From positions 176,001-240,000 of the forward strand of contig NZ_CP065425.1 in assembly GCF_016772275.1 (NCBI RefSeq): a DNA stretch of 64,000 nucleotides, written 5' to 3'. The translations under genes were made by a program, and so were the position numbers. This DNA is from Heyndrickxia vini (lineage in GTDB: Bacteria; Bacillota; Bacilli; Bacillales; Bacillaceae_C). A model generated the notes under the pieces. That model was given only the letters and a program-made list of their open reading frames with translations, had not been told where the DNA came from and ran no database searches. Shown here piece after piece: positions 1 through 8,487 of the stretch; position 1 is the first letter of the stretch, and each line of letters starts with the position of its first letter.

Positions 1-19
1 ATACAATATAAAATGCAAC

Positions 20-95
20 GGAGGATTAGCTCAGCTGGGAGAGCACCTGCCTTACAAGCAGGGGGTCGGCGGTTCGATCCCGTCATCCTCCACCA
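20..95 (+). tRNA. tRNA-Val (anticodon TAC)
   Basis: Complete cloverleaf. The 7-bp acceptor stem GGAGGAT pairs with ATCCTCC, the D-loop, TTCGATCC T-arm and encoded CCA (93-95) are present, and the anticodon loop CTTACAA reads GUA/valine codons. First gene of a short tRNA cluster. Confidence 0.95.
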
Positions 96-115
96 TATTA
101 ACAAAATAATAATAT

Positions 116-139
116 GCCGGCCTAGCTCAATTGGTAGAG
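116..139 (+). pseudogene. 5' fragment of a duplicated tRNA-Thr gene
   Basis: These 24 bases are identical to the first 24 bases of the intact tRNA-Thr at 262-337, and the AT-rich bases just upstream are also similar. Homology stops in the D-arm. The following ~120 bases (140-261) are unlike a tRNA and I recognise nothing in them. No functional tRNA can form. This looks like a partial duplication with inserted or replaced sequence. Confidence 0.8.
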
Positions 140-261
140 AACGACCGAATACGCTTCGTAGGAATAACTTCAGCGTACAGCTTGAGCCGCTACTTGAATA
201 ATCAGTCTGAAAGCTGGACGACCTTCTTAAGTGGTTCAATATAAGGAAAATAATTTAATAT

Positions 262-337
<76 letters not shown>

Positions 338-360
338 TTCATTACAATTAGTAATGATAT

Positions 361-444
361 GGAGGGGTAGCGAAGTGGCTAAACGCGGCGGACTGTAAAT
401 CCGCTCCTTCGGGTTCGGCGGTTCGAATCCGTCCCCCTCCACCA
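361..444 (+). tRNA. tRNA-Tyr (anticodon GTA)
   Basis: Class II tRNA of 84 nt with a long variable arm (CTCCTTCGGG region), acceptor stem GGAGGGG/CCCCTCC, anticodon loop CTGTAAA (GTA, tyrosine), and encoded CCA. Confidence 0.95.
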
Positions 445-471
445 TTTTTATTAATATAATTTGATTAAAAT

Positions 472-496
472 GGACATAATAAGAATGTCCTTTTTT
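472..496 (+). terminator. Intrinsic terminator after tRNA-Tyr
   Basis: Stem GGACAT/ATGTCC with a 7-nt loop followed directly by six T. It separates the Val-Thr-Tyr genes from Gln-Lys. Confidence 0.7.
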
Positions 497-503
497 ATTT
501 CAA

Positions 504-578
504 TGGGCTATAGCCAAGTGGTAAGGCAACGGACTTTGACTCCGTCACTCGTTGGTTCGAATCCAGCTAGCCCAGCCA
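504..578 (+). tRNA. tRNA-Gln (anticodon TTG)
   Basis: Acceptor stem TGGGCTA/TAGCCCA, anticodon loop CTTTGAC (TTG, glutamine), T-arm GTTCGAATC, discriminator G and encoded CCA. The weak U-A first acceptor pair is typical of bacterial tRNA-Gln. Confidence 0.95.
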
Positions 579-585
579 TTGCTTA

Positions 586-658
586 GAGCCATTAGCTCAG
601 TCGGTAGAGCATCTGACTTTTAATCAGAGGGTCGAAGGTTCGAGTCCTTCATGGCTCA
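586..658 (+). tRNA. tRNA-Lys (anticodon TTT)
   Basis: Acceptor stem GAGCCAT/ATGGCTC, anticodon loop CTTTTAA (TTT, lysine), T-arm GTTCGAGTC. The 3' CCA is not encoded (TCA follows the discriminator), unlike the neighbouring tRNAs. Confidence 0.94.
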
Positions 659-676
659 TCAAATTTGCAAAAGTTT

Positions 677-709
677 CCTTAAACCTTATAGGTTTAAGGA
701 TTTTTTTTT
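677..709 (+). terminator. Intrinsic terminator of the tRNA cluster
   Basis: Perfect 9-bp stem CCTTAAACC/GGTTTAAGG, 5-nt loop, then A and nine T. Confidence 0.85.
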
Positions 710-806
710 GTGAAAAATAATATTTATAGGGAAACTTTTAAGGGTTACAAACGTATAAACAATCGGTAAATTAATCATAAATTCGACTGAGAGTAGAGGT
801 TGTTGG

Positions 807-1787
807 ATGAAAGACATAATAAAACTTTTAAGACAGGGAAATAAATCCGCAATGTTAGCGGCAATAGTCAATGCAGTTATTTCAATCATTAAAGGAATCG
901 CTTTCCTTTTAACAGGTAATATTGCAATGTTTGCAGAAACGATGCATAGTTTGGGAGATGCAGCTAATCAATTTTTTGTATTTATTGGTTCAGCCTTGAG
1001 TAAAAAAGCTCCTACGGATCGTTTTCCAAATGGTTTTGGTAGGGTTGTAAACTTAGTCCTTTTAGGAGCCGTTCTAATTGTAGGGATTATGTCTTATGAA
1101 ACAATTAAGGAAGGATTTCATCATATTTTAAAACCCACGCAGTCAGAAGGTTTTTTCATAAATATCATTGTTCTAGGTGCAGCAGTAGTCCTAGAGAGTT
1201 TTGTTTTATTTAAGGCAATGAAAGAAATTCTTCATGAAGTGGGGGATGATACAAAAGGTCCCGCTATTTTCCTTCAGAGTGTAAAATACTTAGGTAAGGC
1301 TAAGCCAGCAACAAAGCTAGTGTTTATGGAAGATACAGTCGCTACCGCTGGTGGACTCTTAGCCATTATTGCGGTAATAATTTCTCATTTTTCATCATTT
1401 CATCAAGCTGAAGGAATTGCCTCCGTATTAATTGGAATCATGATGTTTATTGTTGTCGGAAAGGTATTTTTAGACAATGCGGCGGGAGCCATCGGTGAAG
1501 CGGATGAAGAGATGGAGTTAAAAATTGGTAATATCGTAATGGAGGATCCAAATGTTAAGGATATCCAAGATATCACCGTTATTAAAGAAGGAGAGGAACT
1601 ACATGTCGAGGTAGAGATCGAAGTCGATCCAAGCTTAACTGTAGCGCAGGCCGATGATATCAAAGATCGCTTGGAAGAAAGAATTATGGCTGAAAAAGGA
1701 ATAGCTGATGTGACCATTGAGTTTGACGAAGATGACGGAGTGAATAATTGGGAGGAAGAGAAAAAAGAGGTTATAGACGAAAAGTAG
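807..1787 (+). CDS. Cation diffusion facilitator (CDF) family transporter
   Basis: A 326-residue membrane protein of the CDF/cation-efflux family, which exports divalent metals such as Zn, Fe or Mn in exchange for protons. The N-terminal half has several hydrophobic helices. Near residues 43-54 is AETMHSLGDAANQ, the family's metal-site helix (His and Asp retained). The C-terminal ~80 residues form the acidic cytoplasmic dimerisation domain (EELHVEVEIEVDP). The long insert between helices 4 and 5 (~120-170) fits the YdbO/CzcD-like Bacillus members. The start is supported by a GAGAGTAGAGG-like site. It stands alone between terminators. Substrate cannot be told from sequence. Confidence 0.85.
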   Translation: MKDIIKLLRQGNKSAMLAAIVNAVISIIKGIAFLLTGNIAMFAETMHSLGDAANQFFVFIGSALSKKAPTDRFPNGFGRVVNLVLLGAVLIVGIMSYETIKEGFHHILKPTQSEGFFINIIVLGAAVVLESFVLFKAMKEILHEVGDDTKGPAIFLQSVKYLGKAKPATKLVFMEDTVATAGGLLAIIAVIISHFSSFHQAEGIASVLIGIMMFIVVGKVFLDNAAGAIGEADEEMELKIGNIVMEDPNVKDIQDITVIKEGEELHVEVEIEVDPSLTVAQADDIKDRLEERIMAEKGIADVTIEFDEDDGVNNWEEEKKEVIDEK

Positions 1788-1799
1788 AAATAAACTGCC

Positions 1800-1976
1800 A
1801 TTGGAAATTAGTAATGCGTTTCACTAGAGGTGCAAAACGGTAAATCACATAATCTTAACAGCATAATTAACAGTATATTTCACAGCCAAAAAGACTTAGA
1901 GATAAATTTCTCTAAGTCTTTTTTTCTAAGGAACCACAAGTGCATTAGATGCTAAAGAAAGTTTTGATAAATAAGC
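1800..1976 (+). repeat. Dispersed repeat copy A, left part
   Basis: Aligns, in inverted orientation, with 61.92-62.13 kb. Shared landmarks are the AAATCACATA and ACAGTATATT segments, a terminator-like hairpin (AAGACTTAGAGA/TCTCTAAGTCTT, 1890-1920, then T-run) and GTTTTGATAAATAA before the break. The repeat is cut by the IS256-family element at 1977-3459 and resumes at 3460. No coding potential was found. Confidence 0.7.
1889..1926 (+). terminator. Intrinsic terminator inside repeat copy A
   Basis: 12-bp stem AAGACTTAGAGA/TCTCTAAGTCTT with an AT loop and seven T. It can end transcription of the CDF gene. The equivalent hairpin is present in repeat copy B. Confidence 0.75.
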
Positions 1977-3459
1977 GATTAAGTCCATATAATTGTGTAA
2001 AAAGAAAAGAGTCATTTTAATCCCTCTTGGAAACAATGTTTTCAACGACGATAAACAATGAAAAGAGGAATATAAAATGACCCAATTACAGTTTAACCTA
2101 GATATGGATCTTTTAAAAGAATCTGTTTTGAATTCCAATATTGACGCAGTTATTAAATCAGCGATTGTTTTAGTTTTAAATGAGTACATGGAAAAGGAAA
2201 GAGATGATTATTTACATGCGGACGCTTATGAACGCTCTCCTGAACGTCTAGATTACCGCAATGGCTACTATGAAAGAGAACTAACCATGAGTATCGGTAA
2301 AATAAAACTAAGAGTGCCTAGAACTCGAAATGGGGAGTTTTCATCTTCCGTTTTTGAAAAATATTCTCGGTGCGACCAGGCTTTAGTTCTCTCTATGCTG
2401 GAGATGGTTATCAACGGGGTTTCTACCCGTAAGGTTACGCACATAGTAGAACAACTTTGTGGCGAAAATATCTCGAAGTCATTCGTTTCTTCCCTTACTC
2501 AGAAGCTTGATCCTATCGTCAATGATTGATTAAAACTACTTTTAAATATAACATACTATCCATTTGTTTTTTTGGATGCAATGTATATAAAAGTAAGAGA
2601 ACATAACCGTGTAGTCTCTAAAGCTGTTTATATTGCCACAGCTATTACGGATCACAAAAAGCGTGAAATACTTGGTCTAAGTGTAGATCACGCTGAAAGT
2701 TTTGAGAGTTGGAGCCATTTTTTAAACAACTTAAATCACGAGGTCTTCAATCTCCAAAGTTAGTGATTTCAGATGCTCATCAAGGACTACAAAAAGCCAT
2801 TCAACGAGAATTCATTGGAACTAGCTGGCAAAGGTGTAACGTACATTTTAAACGAAATATCATTGAAAGACTACCTAAAAAAGACTCCGCCGATATTCGA
2901 ATGATGATAAAGCGTATTTTTGAAGCGGTCACTATCGAAGACACCCGGAAATGTAAAGAGGAGCTGATGGATCAGTTTGGTGAAAATTCTAAGTATAAAC
3001 AGGCACTCTCTATTTTAGATGAAGGGTTCGAAGATACCATTCAATACATGGAGTACCCGGAAGATATACGATGCCACATTCGTAGTACAAATTCTCTTGA
3101 ACGTTTAAACCAAGAAGTACGTCGAAGAGAAAGAGTTATCCGTATCTTTCCAAATACACAGTCTGCTTTTCGTTTAGTTGGAGCTGTTTTAATGCATTAT
3201 CAAGAGACCGTATATTCAAAACAAAAATCTATTAAGAGATAGCTATGTTTCATTTTTAAGGTAACTTCCATTCTTGGATTATTCCATATCCAGTCAAGGC
3301 TATCAAAGGAAAACCACCTTTGACACCCTTGACTGGATATGGAGTAAAAGACGCATGGAAGTTTCGCTCAAAAAATGTAAAGGGGAAGGATTAACCCCAA
3401 ATATCATAACAGGTTGAAAACATTGTATAAGGATTTTACACAATATTAAGGACTTGACT
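1977..3459 (+). mobile_element. IS256-family insertion sequence (dead), with 8-bp target duplication
   Basis: The ends are imperfect inverted repeats. Left GATTAAGTCC... (1977) matches the reverse complement of the right end ...GGACTTGACT (3459), and both continue into TTGTGTAAAA. The element is bracketed by the identical 8-mer AAATAAGC at 1969-1976 and 3460-3467, the duplication length of IS256 elements. Removing the IS and one 8-mer restores a continuous copy of the dispersed repeat. The transposase is broken, so the copy is immobile without help in trans. Confidence 0.9.
2077..3242 (+). pseudogene. IS256-family (mutator-type) transposase, disrupted
   Basis: Three pieces together cover a full-length ~390-residue transposase. 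The first 150 codons end at an in-frame TGA (2527-2529) where family members have a Trp codon. The same frame then continues at once with FVFLDAMYIKVRE, holding the first catalytic Asp. About 2,718-2,725 a T-run carries a one-base indel, after which the frame shifts and continues with LVISDAHQGL (second Asp) to the C-terminus SLERLNQEVRRRERVIRIFP. One nonsense mutation plus one frameshift make this a pseudogene. Confidence 0.9.
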
Positions 3460-3730
3460 AAATAAGCGGAGGAATTCCTCTTAATGAGGAAATAGCACTG
3501 AAATTAGGCTTAAATAGACGGAATTTTTCCGCCTATTGACTAGAAAAACGTGAAAAAGAGTAATTTTGCTTTGCTTAATCGGAAAAACTCCGCTTATATC
3601 CCCAAAACCGAGCTCTATTCTGCAGTATAACCGGAAAATCTTCGCTTATTTTAACTATCACTGCTTACTCAATTAGTAATAAGACTTCTTATGTTTCAAT
3701 AAAACCAAGTAAATTTCATTTAGACGTGTT
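3460..3730 (+). repeat. Dispersed repeat copy A, right part
   Basis: Continues copy A after the IS256 element and aligns with the reverse complement of 61.66-61.93 kb. It is rich in short palindromes built on CGGAA...TTCCG (for example GGCGGAATTTTTCCGCC is split over 3520-3535, and CGGAAAAACTCCG near 3580), and the TTTTGCTTTGCTTAATCGG segment is shared almost perfectly. Homology fades about 3,725-3,740. From there to rocF (3931) I see no gene. Confidence 0.7.
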
Positions 3731-3930
3731 GAGGGGCTTATCCTAACTAATCCCAAAGATGTCGCCCGTGAAAGTAACCCCATTAGGAATCTAGATGGTA
3801 GTTTTCTCTGCAACCGACCCTATAGTTCTACTTTGCAAAGTGCATATATATACATAAAATTGTCGAGTTGAGTCAGAAGATTGTGAAGTATTAAAATAGA
3901 GATAGATAGGGATTGAGGAGGTTATAAAAA

Positions 3931-4830
3931 ATGAAAAAAAAAATTACTATACTTGGAGTTCCGATGGATTTAGGACAATCTCGTAGAGGGGTTAATATGG
4001 GACCTAGTGCGATCAGATATGCCGGTGTTGTGGAACGGCTAGAAAAGCTTGGTTATGTAGTGACCGATCAGGGCGATATTGAAATTGGTGCAGCTGAGCG
4101 TATACACGATCCGGAAACGAATATGAAGAATTTGAAAGCGGTTGCGGAGGCTAATGCTTTATTAGGTGAGAAGGTCGATGGAATTGTAGAGAAAGGGGAG
4201 TTTCCACTAATATTTGGCGGAGATCACAGTATTGCCATAGGAACATTAGCAGGTGTCTCTAAACACTATAATAACCTAGGTGTCATTTGGTATGATGCCC
4301 ATGGAGATTTAAATATTGCTGATACTTCCCCATCAGGAAATATCCACGGTATGCCGCTCGCAGCCAGTTTAGGGCATGGACATCGGACACTAACTGAAAT
4401 TGGCGGCTATGCTCCTAAAGTAAAACACGAAAATATCGTAATAATTGGTGCGAGAGATCTTGATGAAGGAGAAAAAGAGCTAATCAAGGACAAAAATATC
4501 AAAGTGTTTACTATGCATGAAATTGATAAACTAGGTATGACTAAAGTAATTGAAGAATCAATTAACTATTTAAAGGACAAAACGGATGGGGTACATTTAT
4601 CCCTTGATTTGGATGCGTTGGATCCAAGTGATTGTCCGGGTGTGGGCACTCCTGTACTCGGAGGCATCAGCTACCGTGAAAGTCATTTAGCTATGGAAAT
4701 GCTAGCAGAGTCAGGAATTATCACTTCTGCCGAATTTGTGGAAGTCAATCCAATATTAGATGAAAGAAACCGTACCGCAACCGTCGCAGTAGCATTAATG
4801 GGCTCGTTATTCGGAGAAAAACTTTTATAA
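3931..4830 (+). CDS. rocF: Arginase
   Basis: 299 residues, the normal length for RocF. It hydrolyses L-arginine to ornithine and urea in arginine catabolism and uses a binuclear Mn centre. All metal-ligand motifs are visible: GGDHSIAIG (~98-106), YDAHGDLN (~121-128) and SLDLDALDPSDCPGVGTP (~224-241). The start is set by GAGGAGG ten bases upstream of ATG. It is alone here, not in the rocDEF operon order of B. subtilis, but rocF next to sigW is usual in many Bacillaceae. I could not identify a convincing -12/-24 (SigL) promoter upstream. Confidence 0.96.
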   Translation: MKKKITILGVPMDLGQSRRGVNMGPSAIRYAGVVERLEKLGYVVTDQGDIEIGAAERIHDPETNMKNLKAVAEANALLGEKVDGIVEKGEFPLIFGGDHSIAIGTLAGVSKHYNNLGVIWYDAHGDLNIADTSPSGNIHGMPLAASLGHGHRTLTEIGGYAPKVKHENIVIIGARDLDEGEKELIKDKNIKVFTMHEIDKLGMTKVIEESINYLKDKTDGVHLSLDLDALDPSDCPGVGTPVLGGISYRESHLAMEMLAESGIITSAEFVEVNPILDERNRTATVAVALMGSLFGEKLL

Positions 4831-4840
4831 TATTCACAAA

Positions 4841-4872
4841 AGCAGTAGAAGTAGTTTCTACTGCTCTTTATT
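4841..4872 (+). terminator. Intrinsic terminator of rocF
   Basis: Stem AGCAGTAGAA/TTTCTACTGCT with a GTAG loop, followed by CTTTATTT. Confidence 0.75.
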
Positions 4873-4987
4873 TAAAACCCAACTACCACCTTCAGCCACC
4901 TTCTAATCCAATTTACATACCCATTTTTGTAAAAAAATAAACAACTATTGGTAATTATTTGTTAAGATAAAAATAAATAATATTTTT

Positions 4988-5013
4988 TGAAACCTTTATG
5001 CTATTCATTCGTA
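4988..5013 (+). promoter_or_regulatory. Sigma-W autoregulatory promoter
   Basis: TGAAAC (4988-4993), exactly 16 bases, then CGTA (5010-5013). This is the consensus for the ECF sigma factor SigW, placed 34 bp before sigW, and matches the known autoregulation of sigW-rsiW in Bacillus. Confidence 0.92.
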
Positions 5014-5046
5014 ACAATGTATAGCCGCTAGGGCGGGGGAATCTGA

Positions 5047-5610
5047 ATGGAACTATTGGTTAAAAAAAGAATAAAACAAGTGTTAAAAGGTGACCAAAAT
5101 GCTTACGGAGAGATAGTGGAAATATATAAAGATAAAGTTCTTCAAATTTGCTATCGAATGTTAGGTAACTTGCATGAGGCCGAAGATATTGCGCAAGAGG
5201 CTTTTATTCGTGCATTTATAAATATTCATAGCTTTAAACAGGAAAGGAAATTTTCCACTTGGTTATACCGAATTGCCACTAATTTATGTATTGATCGTTT
5301 AAGAAAGAAAAAGCCTGATTACTACCTGGACGCGGAGGTAGCAGGAACGGATGGTTTAACAATGTATTCGCAAATTGCTGCAACAGGTAAAGCACCAGAT
5401 GTAGAAGTAATGGATTATGAATTACAGGAAACAATTCAATTGGCAATCCAGTCACTTCCCGAAAAATACCGATCAGTTATTGTGTTGAAATATCTTGAAG
5501 AGCTTTCGTTAAATGAAATTAGCCAAATCCTAGAATTACCCTTAGGAACAGTAAAGACGAGGATTCATAGGGGACGCGAGGCTTTGAGAAAGCAACTTCG
5601 AAATTTATAG
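5047..5610 (+). CDS. sigW: ECF RNA polymerase sigma factor SigW
   Basis: 187 residues, the usual size of SigW. It directs transcription of the envelope-stress/antimicrobial resistance regulon. Region 2 (DKVLQICYRMLGNLHEAEDIAQEAFIRAF split over ~28-57) and region 4 with its helix-turn-helix (EELSLNEISQILELPLGTVK near 155-175, then TRIHRGREALRK) are clear. The next gene, rsiW, starts 5 bp after the stop. Both are read from the sigma-W promoter at 4988. RBS-like GGGCGGGGGA precedes the ATG. Confidence 0.97.
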   Translation: MELLVKKRIKQVLKGDQNAYGEIVEIYKDKVLQICYRMLGNLHEAEDIAQEAFIRAFINIHSFKQERKFSTWLYRIATNLCIDRLRKKKPDYYLDAEVAGTDGLTMYSQIAATGKAPDVEVMDYELQETIQLAIQSLPEKYRSVIVLKYLEELSLNEISQILELPLGTVKTRIHRGREALRKQLRNL

Positions 5611-5615
5611 AGAGG

Positions 5616-6263
5616 ATGAGAACGCAATTGAATACTTGTTCTGAAGAAATTATTCTCTTTATGCATGAATATATGGATGGCGATATATCCCCTAAGCATG
5701 AAACATTATTAAAAGAACATCTTCAAACATGTGCTGACTGCAGAAGGCATTTTCAGGAACTAAAGAAAACAACAGCATTAATAAAAAGTACACCATTCAT
5801 ATCCACTTCAAGTGATTTTACGTCGAAAGTAATGGCAAGATTACCAAAAGAGAAACGAAAAGTTGGCATAAAACGTTGGGTAACCCATCATCCGTTAATT
5901 GCTGCTGCTTCCTTGTTTATTATTCTAATGGGGGGAAGTATTCTCTCTATGTGGAATAACAATCAAGAATTTTCATTTACGAAAAAGCCGAACTTACAAG
6001 TGGAAAATCACACCGTTATTGTTCCGAAAGGAGAGACGGTTAAAGGTGATATTTTAGTTAAAAATGGTGACTTACGTATAGAGGGAAAAGTAGACGGTAG
6101 TGTAACAGTTATTAATGGCGATATTAATGGTGAGAAATATATGGCCTCAGCAGGTCATGTAACAGGAGACATTAAAGAAATTAATGAAATGTTTGATTGG
6201 CTATGGTTCCAAATAAAAAATGGTGGCAAAGAAATAGTAAGCTTTTTCAACGGTGATAAGTAA
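5616..6263 (+). CDS. rsiW: Anti-sigma-W factor RsiW
   Basis: A single-pass membrane anti-sigma factor that holds SigW until cleaved under envelope stress. It has a zinc anti-sigma motif H-x3-C-x2-C (EHLQTCADC near 35-43), a transmembrane segment (LIAAASLFIILMGGSIL, ~93-110), and an extracytoplasmic part with the repeat-like VKGDILVKNGDLRIEGKVDG. The ATG at 5616 touches the upstream GAGAGG, so the TTG at 5628 (giving LNTCSEE, which aligns with the usual N-terminus MSCPEQ) may be the true start. Confidence 0.93.
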   Translation: MRTQLNTCSEEIILFMHEYMDGDISPKHETLLKEHLQTCADCRRHFQELKKTTALIKSTPFISTSSDFTSKVMARLPKEKRKVGIKRWVTHHPLIAAASLFIILMGGSILSMWNNNQEFSFTKKPNLQVENHTVIVPKGETVKGDILVKNGDLRIEGKVDGSVTVINGDINGEKYMASAGHVTGDIKEINEMFDWLWFQIKNGGKEIVSFFNGDK

Positions 6264-6265
6264 GC

Positions 6266-6307
6266 AAAAAAGAGAAGCAAATGAAGACGTTTGTTTCTCT
6301 TTTTTGT
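6266..6307 (+). terminator. Intrinsic terminator after sigW-rsiW
   Basis: Long stem AAAAAAGAGAAGCAAA / TTTGTTTCTCTTTTTT with a short loop and a terminal T-run. Confidence 0.75.
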
Positions 6308-6393
6308 TGGTTTGTACTAATATGATATAATATACTTTAGTAAATAATTTAAAAGCGGCTTTTTTACGATATAAAATTAATGGAGGATCGAAC

Positions 6394-7218
6394 ATGCCGT
6401 TTGCAGACTTCAATTTTTTTGACTATATCTCTAATATTATTGACATTTTACTCGTATGGTACGTGATCTATAAGATATTAATGATCATACGTGGTACGAA
6501 GGCAGTACAAGTTTTAAAAGGGATCATCGTTATCCTAATTGTAAGGAATTTAAGTATTTTTCTGGGCCTAAGTACCTTAAATTGGATTATGGAACAAGCC
6601 ATTGATTGGGGATTTCTTGCCTTAATTATTATTTTCCAGCCAGAAATAAGGCGGGCGTTAGAACAATTGGGAAGAGGAAAGTTATTTTCCCGAGGAACCA
6701 TGCAAGAAGAAGAGGAACAATCGAGAATTATTGATGCTATCGTTACGGCTACAAGTTATATGGCGAAGCGAAGAATTGGCGCACTAATTTCGATTGAAAG
6801 GGAAACAGGTCTTAGTGATTACATAGAAACAGGAATAGCTTTGGATTCCAAAATCTCATCCGAATTACTAATAAACATTTTTATCCCTAATACACCTCTA
6901 CATGATGGAGCTGTTATTTTACAGAAAAATCAAGTGGCGGCAGCAGCTTGCTACTTACCTTTGTCAGAAAGCCCATTCATTTCTAAGGAATTGGGAACTA
7001 GACATCGGGCAGCCCTAGGGATAAGTGAAGTAACAGATAGTTTAACGATCATTGTATCTGAAGAAACAGGTGCAATATCATTAACGAAAAATAGTGAACT
7101 TCACCGTGATTTAAAGATAGACCAATTCAAGGGGATGCTTGAAAAGGAATTTATGATTTCAATGAATAAGCAGGCTTCCTCATCAATTTGGAATTGGAGG
7201 GTGAAGAAGCGTGGATAA
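6394..7218 (+). CDS. cdaA: Diadenylate cyclase CdaA (c-di-AMP synthase)
   Basis: 274 residues. It makes cyclic di-AMP from two ATP at the membrane. Three hydrophobic N-terminal helices (~15-85) are followed by the DisA_N/DAC domain with the catalytic HDGAVI (~170) and RHRAALG (~205) motifs. It is the first gene of the conserved cdaA-cdaR-glmM unit: cdaR overlaps its last codons, and GlmM is known to bind and inhibit CdaA. AGGAGG-like GGAGGATCG precedes ATG. Confidence 0.97.
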   Translation: MPFADFNFFDYISNIIDILLVWYVIYKILMIIRGTKAVQVLKGIIVILIVRNLSIFLGLSTLNWIMEQAIDWGFLALIIIFQPEIRRALEQLGRGKLFSRGTMQEEEEQSRIIDAIVTATSYMAKRRIGALISIERETGLSDYIETGIALDSKISSELLINIFIPNTPLHDGAVILQKNQVAAAACYLPLSESPFISKELGTRHRAALGISEVTDSLTIIVSEETGAISLTKNSELHRDLKIDQFKGMLEKEFMISMNKQASSSIWNWRVKKRG

Positions 7219-8449
7219 ATTTATGGATAATAAATGGTTTATTCGTATCGTAGCTTTGTTCTTAGCATTATTGCTATATATATCGGTAAGTATTGAAAGT
7301 AATGATAAAGCCAAAGATACAAAGCAAAAAAATGAAAATGACGTTGTGCAAAATATGCCTGTTGATATTATTTATGACCAACAGAATTATGTAGTTTCAG
7401 GTGCTCCGGAAACGGTTGATGTAACCATTGATGGGCCAAAGGGTTTAGTACGGTCAACAAGAAACCTTAAGAATTTTACCGTTTATATCGATTTAAGTGA
7501 TGCTGAAATTGGAAAACAGCGAGTGAAAATAAAATATAAAGATTTATCGGATAAATTAACGGCCAAAATATCTCCAGCATATGCTACGGTCACTGTTCAA
7601 GAGAAAGTGACAAAGGAATTTAGGGTAGATGCAGAGTTCAATTCGAATTTATTAGCAAGCGGTTTTGAAGCCGAAACCCCTTCCGTTGATCCAAAGACGG
7701 TAAAAATAACAGGGGCAAAAGATGTGATTGACCAAATTACGTATGTAAAAGCGACAATTGATTCGAAACGAGAAATTAGTACGACAATTACAAGAGATGC
7801 TAAAGTGCAAGTGTTAGACAAATCATTAAATAAATTAGACGTAGATGTTGATCCGGAAACGGTAGAAGTGACCGTCCCGGTTAAAAATCCAAGTAAAACT
7901 GTTCCGATTACCGTAAATCCGATTGGGGATGAAAAGGATGGAATTGTTATTAATAGTATTACGACAGTACCAAAACATGTGAAAATTTATGGTAGAAGTG
8001 ATGTATTAAAATCTATTGATGCATTAAGCGTGGATGTAGATATTAGCAAATATGATAAAGATACAGAACTTGATGTTCCGATTAAAGTACCAAAAGGGAT
8101 TAATAAATTGGAACCGGAAATTGTAAAAGTCCGATTAAATATTAGTGAGAAAACCGAAGAAAAGACGTTCAGTAATATTAAAGTAAGCAGTACAGGTTTA
8201 GCTGATGACTATACGATGGAATTTTTATCCCCCTTAGATGGTGCTGTGGATTTAACAATAAATGGTACAACCAAATTATTAAAAAACATTAGTGCTTCAA
8301 GTTTTGATATTCTTATGGATTTATCGGGTTTATCTCCTGGAGTACATGAAGTAAATCTAGAAGTCGATGGACCGAAAGATATAACATGGGAGCTGTCGAA
8401 AAAGAAAGCGAAGATTCGCTTGACGGAGAAAGATAGTGGAGATATTTAA
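7211..8449 (+). CDS. cdaR: CdaR / YbbR-domain regulator of CdaA
   Basis: 412 residues. One N-terminal transmembrane helix ([19 protein letters not shown], ~10-28) is followed by four YbbR repeats (each with a pattern like [12 protein letters not shown] or [13 protein letters not shown]). It sits outside the membrane and modulates CdaA. A GTG start overlaps the end of cdaA by 8 bp, which suggests translational coupling. Confidence 0.95.
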   Translation: MDKFMDNKWFIRIVALFLALLLYISVSIESNDKAKDTKQKNENDVVQNMPVDIIYDQQNYVVSGAPETVDVTIDGPKGLVRSTRNLKNFTVYIDLSDAEIGKQRVKIKYKDLSDKLTAKISPAYATVTVQEKVTKEFRVDAEFNSNLLASGFEAETPSVDPKTVKITGAKDVIDQITYVKATIDSKREISTTITRDAKVQVLDKSLNKLDVDVDPETVEVTVPVKNPSKTVPITVNPIGDEKDGIVINSITTVPKHVKIYGRSDVLKSIDALSVDVDISKYDKDTELDVPIKVPKGINKLEPEIVKVRLNISEKTEEKTFSNIKVSSTGLADDYTMEFLSPLDGAVDLTINGTTKLLKNISASSFDILMDLSGLSPGVHEVNLEVDGPKDITWELSKKKAKIRLTEKDSGDI

Positions 8450-8487
8450 TTGTAATTATTGTATTTTTAGAAGGAGCGAATATTCAA

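Noticed and set aside
3740-3930. -12/-24 (SigL) promoter for rocF
   Set aside because: TTTGCA is present, but no properly spaced GG element was found, so no call was made.
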